From the NCBI GenBank assembly GCA_000309945.1, contig CM001633.1, positions 1,593,103 to 1,657,102 of the forward strand: a stretch of DNA of 64,000 nucleotides. The letters run 5' to 3'. The notes under the pieces are model-generated. The model was not told the DNA's origin. It worked only from the letters and a program-made list of their open reading frames with translations, and searched no databases. The stretch is from Leptolyngbyaceae cyanobacterium JSC-12. Its GTDB lineage: Bacteria > Cyanobacteriota > Cyanobacteriia > Leptolyngbyales > Leptolyngbyaceae. The position numbers were made by a program, and so were the translations under genes. Of the stretch, positions 63,779 through 64,000 are shown piece after piece. Every line of letters begins with the position of its first letter. Within the stretch, counting starts at the first letter, position 1.

Positions 63779-64000
63779 GCTCCGCATCAGGTCTTTGCAC
63801 TAGTTCTTCAGGGTTGCCTGTTTGTCCGAAAGCACCCAGGAAATGGTCGGTTGAGGCAGTGGTTTGAGGGTTATCTGTGGTAGCGAAAGCGCCCAGCAGT
63901 CGCGAGGGGCGATCGGTAGTTCCGAAAACACTCAGGAGGCTGTGGGTGAGGCGTCGTTGGGTGGCGATCGGTGCGCGCTCCAGCTAACACGTCATTGGAG
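63771..64000 (+). repeat. Cassette A copy 3 (variant, cut by the window end)
   Basis: Matches copies 1 and 2 at the start, but lacks 17 bases (GATGGTGTCGGTGAGGG) after CGCCCAG and gains about 55 bases with a third CCGAAAACACTCAGG module. Its attC begins at 63981 and is truncated. Confidence 0.88.

Larger units (their letters stand above)
52113..64000 (+). mobile_element. Chromosomal integron with at least eleven cassettes (right end outside window)
   Basis: A decayed integron-integrase gene on the minus strand faces away from an array in which each cassette starts at GTTRRRY and ends in an imperfect dyad starting (R/G)YYYAAC. Cassette boundaries (first base of GTT): 52952, 53203, 53928, 54736, 54987, 57518, 59017, 59766, 61060, 62255, 63771. 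In most cases the left arm of each attC (e.g. CAGCCCAAC, GCGGTCTAAC) is complementary to the start of the same cassette (GTTGGGCTG, GTTAGACCGC), as expected from circular cassette insertion. All cassettes point the same way. Genes inside are mostly short, unrelated to each other and without common promoters. Confidence 0.93.

Overview
The window looks like chromosomal DNA of a filamentous, non-marine cyanobacterium of the Leptolyngbya/Oscillatoriales kind. The evidence is very frequent HIP1 octamers (GCGATCGC), a cytochrome b6f petN gene, the proton-extrusion gene pxcA, a cyanobacterial RNase P RNA, a cyanoexosortase A locus, and many short families confined to cyanobacteria. The exact genus cannot be read from this sequence.

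Positions 1-51500 are an ordinary core region with mostly single genes or short operons on both strands. It opens with the end of an ABC peptide-binding protein, followed by sat, a 52-residue membrane protein and petN on the minus strand, then rnpB and lysC. Next come cobK, tRNA-Phe, rpsB-tsf, a site-2 protease, a secreted-type zincin with a Thr-rich repeat tail, and an HcyBio (homocysteine synthesis) protein. A GbsR-like regulator precedes a MacAB-type exporter operon. After it lie the cyanoexosortase A cluster and a UPF0016/Mnx-type Mn exporter with a yybP-ykoY manganese riboswitch in front of it. The rest includes pxcA, dxs, an Hsp70, mtnA, an EndoU-type nuclease, an NTT-HEAT transporter beside a cNMP-binding protein, infC, two alpha/beta hydrolases and a NurA nuclease. 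Several genes here are too short for routine ORF calling (petN and small proteins of 47-61 residues). G/A-rich filler repeats recur between genes, and similar low-complexity inserts lie inside rnpB, lysC and the NurA gene.

Positions 52113-64000 are the most notable part: a chromosomal integron. A minus-strand integron-integrase pseudogene (nonsense codon, frameshift, central deletion, catalytic Tyr changed to Asp) faces away from an array of at least eleven gene cassettes, each closed by an attC site of about 88-93 bases. Between integrase and array lie five imperfect repeats of about 41 bases, a candidate attI. The cassettes carry a GNAT acetyltransferase, four toxin-antitoxin pairs (BrnT/BrnA, Phd-like/Doc, DUF433/DUF5615, HicA/HicB), an AraC regulator with a secreted crystallin-like protein and a GIY-YIG nuclease, a secreted Cys-rich protein, a protein with a doubled 12-residue Cys motif, a small membrane protein, and a gene split by an intact IS200/IS605-type element. 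One cassette without a convincing gene occurs three times, two copies identical over about 250 bases. The array runs off the right edge.

The TA pairs are spread along the array, which fits their known role in stabilising large cassette arrays. The identical cassette copies imply that cassettes moved recently even though the local integrase looks dead, so an integrase elsewhere or homologous recombination would have to be responsible.
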